A stretch of 7,416 bases of DNA from an uncultured Collinsella sp. (GTDB taxonomy: Bacteria; Actinomycetota; Coriobacteriia; Coriobacteriales; Coriobacteriaceae), in assembly GCA_900549655.1 (NCBI GenBank), contig UROZ01000096.1, positions 1 to 7,416 on the forward strand. Reading direction: 5' to 3'. Of this stretch, positions 6,204-7,416 are shown piece after piece. Every line of letters starts with the position of its first letter. Within the stretch, counting starts at the first letter, position 1. The position numbers were made by a program, and so were the translations under genes. The notes beneath the pieces were generated by a model, which made no database searches, had not been told where the DNA came from, and was given only the letters and a program-made list of their open reading frames with translations.

Positions 6204-7103
6204 TTAGCGGCAAAGCTCCTTGATGCGCGCGACGGCGCGTTCGATGTGTTCTTGTGGGGTGGAGGCTCCAGCGGTGATGCCGATGTGGCGCGCCTCGGCA
6301 AACCAAGCGGCCTGGAGCTCGGAAGCTTCCTCGATGTGATACGTGCGCTCGCAGGCGTCTGCGCAAATTTGCGCCAGGCGGCGGGTGTTGCCCGAGTTTT
6401 TACCGCCCACCACGACCATGCAGTCGCAGCGGTTGGCAAGTGCGGCTGCTGCCTGCTGTCGCTCGCTCGTGGCGGCGCAGATGGTGTTGATCACACGCAA
6501 CTCCTGCACGCGCGGGGTGATAGCGGCCACGACTTCGGCGAGGTTCTGCGCGGTCTGAGTGGTCTGCACAACGAGGCCCACCTTGCCCTTGAGCGGGAGC
6601 GCGTCCGCATCGGCGGCGCAACTCACGACCTGCGCGTCATCACCGGCGTGGCCCAAGATGCCCTCAACCTCGGGATGGCCCGGCTCGCCTACGACTACCA
6701 CGCGGTAGCCCTCGCGTACCAGGCGCTCGGCGGCCACATGGACCTTCTTCACGTAGGGACAGGTGGCGTCGACCACGGTAAGGCCGCGCTCGCGGGCAGC
6801 ATCGATCACTTGCGGCACCACGCCGTGGGCGCGGATGATCACGGTACCGGTTGCGGCGCTATCCAGGTTCTCAGCCAGGCTAACGCCTGCCTCAGCGAGC
6901 TCGCGCACCACGATAGGGTTATGGATGAGCGGACCCAAGGTATGGACCTGAGTGCACTCCCCTGCCTGCGGCGCAGCGGCCAGCGCCATGTCGAGCGCAC
7001 GCTGTACGCCGTAGCAAGTGCCGGCGTGGGCGGCGATCTCGATGGTAGGCGCGGTTGCCTGGTCGGACGCGGTCACGGCAGTGTTCGTCACGTTCTCGCT
7101 CAT
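6204..7103 (-). CDS. ispH: 4-hydroxy-3-methylbut-2-enyl diphosphate reductase (IspH/LytB)
   Basis: Last enzyme of the MEP isoprenoid pathway; a cytosolic 4Fe-4S enzyme that converts HMBPP to isopentenyl and dimethylallyl diphosphate. The 299 residues carry the three cluster cysteines in their usual settings: GTCYGV (Cys30), DATCPYV (Cys115) and NTICAATSERQ (Cys209). Substrate-site residues are present: LGPLIHN (His61), RAHG (His93), GHPEVEG (His143 and Glu145), QTTQT (Thr181-182), NSGNTRRL (Ser237 and Asn239) and ASTP (Ser281). Compared with the E. coli enzyme, whose first cysteine is at 12, there is an extra N-terminal stretch of about 18 residues rich in Thr, Ala and Ser. The ATG at 7103 is two bases after the upstream stop; a weak GGGCAGG is the only ribosome-site candidate. 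A further in-frame ATG at 7133 overlaps the upstream gene and is less likely. Internal GTG codons 5 and 10 are possible alternative starts. Confidence 0.97.
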   Translation of the reverse strand: MSENVTNTAVTASDQATAPTIEIAAHAGTCYGVQRALDMALAAAPQAGECTQVHTLGPLIHNPIVVRELAEAGVSLAENLDSAATGTVIIRAHGVVPQVIDAARERGLTVVDATCPYVKKVHVAAERLVREGYRVVVVGEPGHPEVEGILGHAGDDAQVVSCAADADALPLKGKVGLVVQTTQTAQNLAEVVAAITPRVQELRVINTICAATSERQQAAAALANRCDCMVVVGGKNSGNTRRLAQICADACERTYHIEEASELQAAWFAEARHIGITAGASTPQEHIERAVARIKELCR

Positions 7104-7105
7104 GG

Positions 7106-7416
7106 CTAGAACCTGCCCGGATGCTCGGCGCACAGCTCGTCTCGCATGGCGTAGACGCGGTTCATGGCCTCGGACTCAAACCAGGCCAGGCGCTCCGTGC
7201 GCTTAAGCCCGGCCGGCGCGTCCGAAAGCGAGACGGCCTTGCCGGCACGAATCCAGCACTTCTTGGGACGCATGAGCTTTTTGCCCGCGGGCGTGATGTC
7301 GGACCAGCCGCAGAAGGCGAGCGGGTTGACGGGCGCCTTGCCCATCTGAGCGATGAGCGCAAAGCCGCCGTGGACCTCGGGCTTGATCTCGCGCGAGCGG
7401 ATGCGCGTGCCCTCGG
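7106..7416 (-). CDS. plsC: 1-acyl-sn-glycerol-3-phosphate acyltransferase, PlsC type (5' end outside window)
   Basis: Family members transfer a second acyl chain to lysophosphatidate, making phosphatidate at the membrane. Only the C-terminal 102 residues are visible. They begin with EGTR (codons 7403-7414); the two bases before it (CC) would fit the Pro of the usual FPEGTR block, the phosphate-binding motif of PlsC. Then follow KPEVHGGFALIAQMGKAPVNP, with the conserved Lys, Gly-Gly and Pro of motif IV, and a C-terminal part ending EHPGRF. The catalytic HX4D motif must lie beyond the right edge, so activity cannot be judged. A related lysophospholipid acyltransferase of different specificity is possible. 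The context (plsY and gpsA in the same operon, ispH directly downstream) supports PlsC. The gene ends two bases before the ispH ATG. Confidence 0.78.
   Translation of the reverse strand, partial: EGTRIRSREIKPEVHGGFALIAQMGKAPVNPLAFCGWSDITPAGKKLMRPKKCWIRAGKAVSLSDAPAGLKRTERLAWFESEAMNRVYAMRDELCAEHPGRF

Larger units (their letters stand above)
1..7416 (-). other. Interior of a single long operon: plsC-ispH-DUF512-der-plsY-gpsA-rpe-cysteine desulfurase
   Basis: Eight genes lie head to tail on the minus strand, with gaps of 2, 2, 10, -8, 9, 18 and 6 bases in transcription order. The largest gap (1703-1720) holds only the Shine-Dalgarno sequence of rpe. No stretch longer than 18 bases lacks a gene, so no promoter, terminator hairpin or stable RNA can be placed between genes. 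Co-transcription is inferred from spacing and shared strand. The first and last genes are both cut by the window edges, so operon ends are not visible. Confidence 0.85.

Noticed and set aside
5452..6207. A 251-codon plus-strand open frame antisense to the DUF512 gene, and a 195-codon one (4065-4652) antisense to der
   Set aside because: Both are in the codon-aligned register opposite strongly conserved genes and show no motifs.
6202..6366. A 55-residue Arg/His-rich N-terminal extension of the DUF512 protein
   Set aside because: It lies wholly within ispH in another frame. Its composition is that of a shadow reading, and the ATG at 6201 right after the ispH stop fits the operon pattern.
6180..7109. 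A 309-codon plus-strand open frame covering ispH almost exactly
   Set aside because: It is codon-aligned with ispH and ends where ispH does. It is a shadow created by codon bias, not a second gene.

Overview
This window is a run of bacterial housekeeping genes, all read from the minus strand. The DNA is GC-rich (roughly 60% by eye). Base composition, codon use (TTA, CTA and TCA are rare) and the order plsC-ispH-DUF512-der-plsY-gpsA together suggest a Gram-positive anaerobe of the class Coriobacteriia, with a Collinsella-like genome as my best guess. That assignment is inference from gene order and composition; there is no rRNA or other phylogenetic marker here.

Layout in the direction of transcription (right to left): the 3' end of a PlsC-type acyltransferase (7416-7106, cut by the window edge); ispH (7103-6204); a DUF512 radical-SAM/PDZ-like protein (6201-4759); der/engA (4748-3414); plsY (3421-2738); gpsA (2728-1721); rpe (1702-1031); and a cysteine desulfurase (1024-1, cut at the other edge just after its catalytic cysteine). 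Gaps are 2, 2, 10, -8, 9, 18 and 6 bases. No intergenic space is large enough for a normal promoter, terminator, RNA gene or riboswitch, so the window looks like the interior of one long operon whose promoter and terminator lie outside.

Functional logic: GpsA makes sn-glycerol 3-phosphate, PlsY adds the first acyl chain to give lysophosphatidate, and PlsC adds the second to give phosphatidate, so the core of phospholipid synthesis is encoded together. IspH finishes the MEP isoprenoid pathway with a 4Fe-4S cluster. Der is the double-domain GTPase of 50S subunit assembly. The DUF512 protein has a CX3CX2C motif expected to hold another Fe-S cluster, and its function is unknown. Rpe links the pentose phosphate pathway. 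The cysteine desulfurase supplies sulfur for Fe-S clusters or tRNA thiolation.

I found no mobile element, CRISPR array, phage gene, toxin-antitoxin pair, defence system or broken gene. The region is largely ordinary. The least understood item is the DUF512 protein. Long plus-strand open frames are codon-aligned antisense shadows of the real genes.
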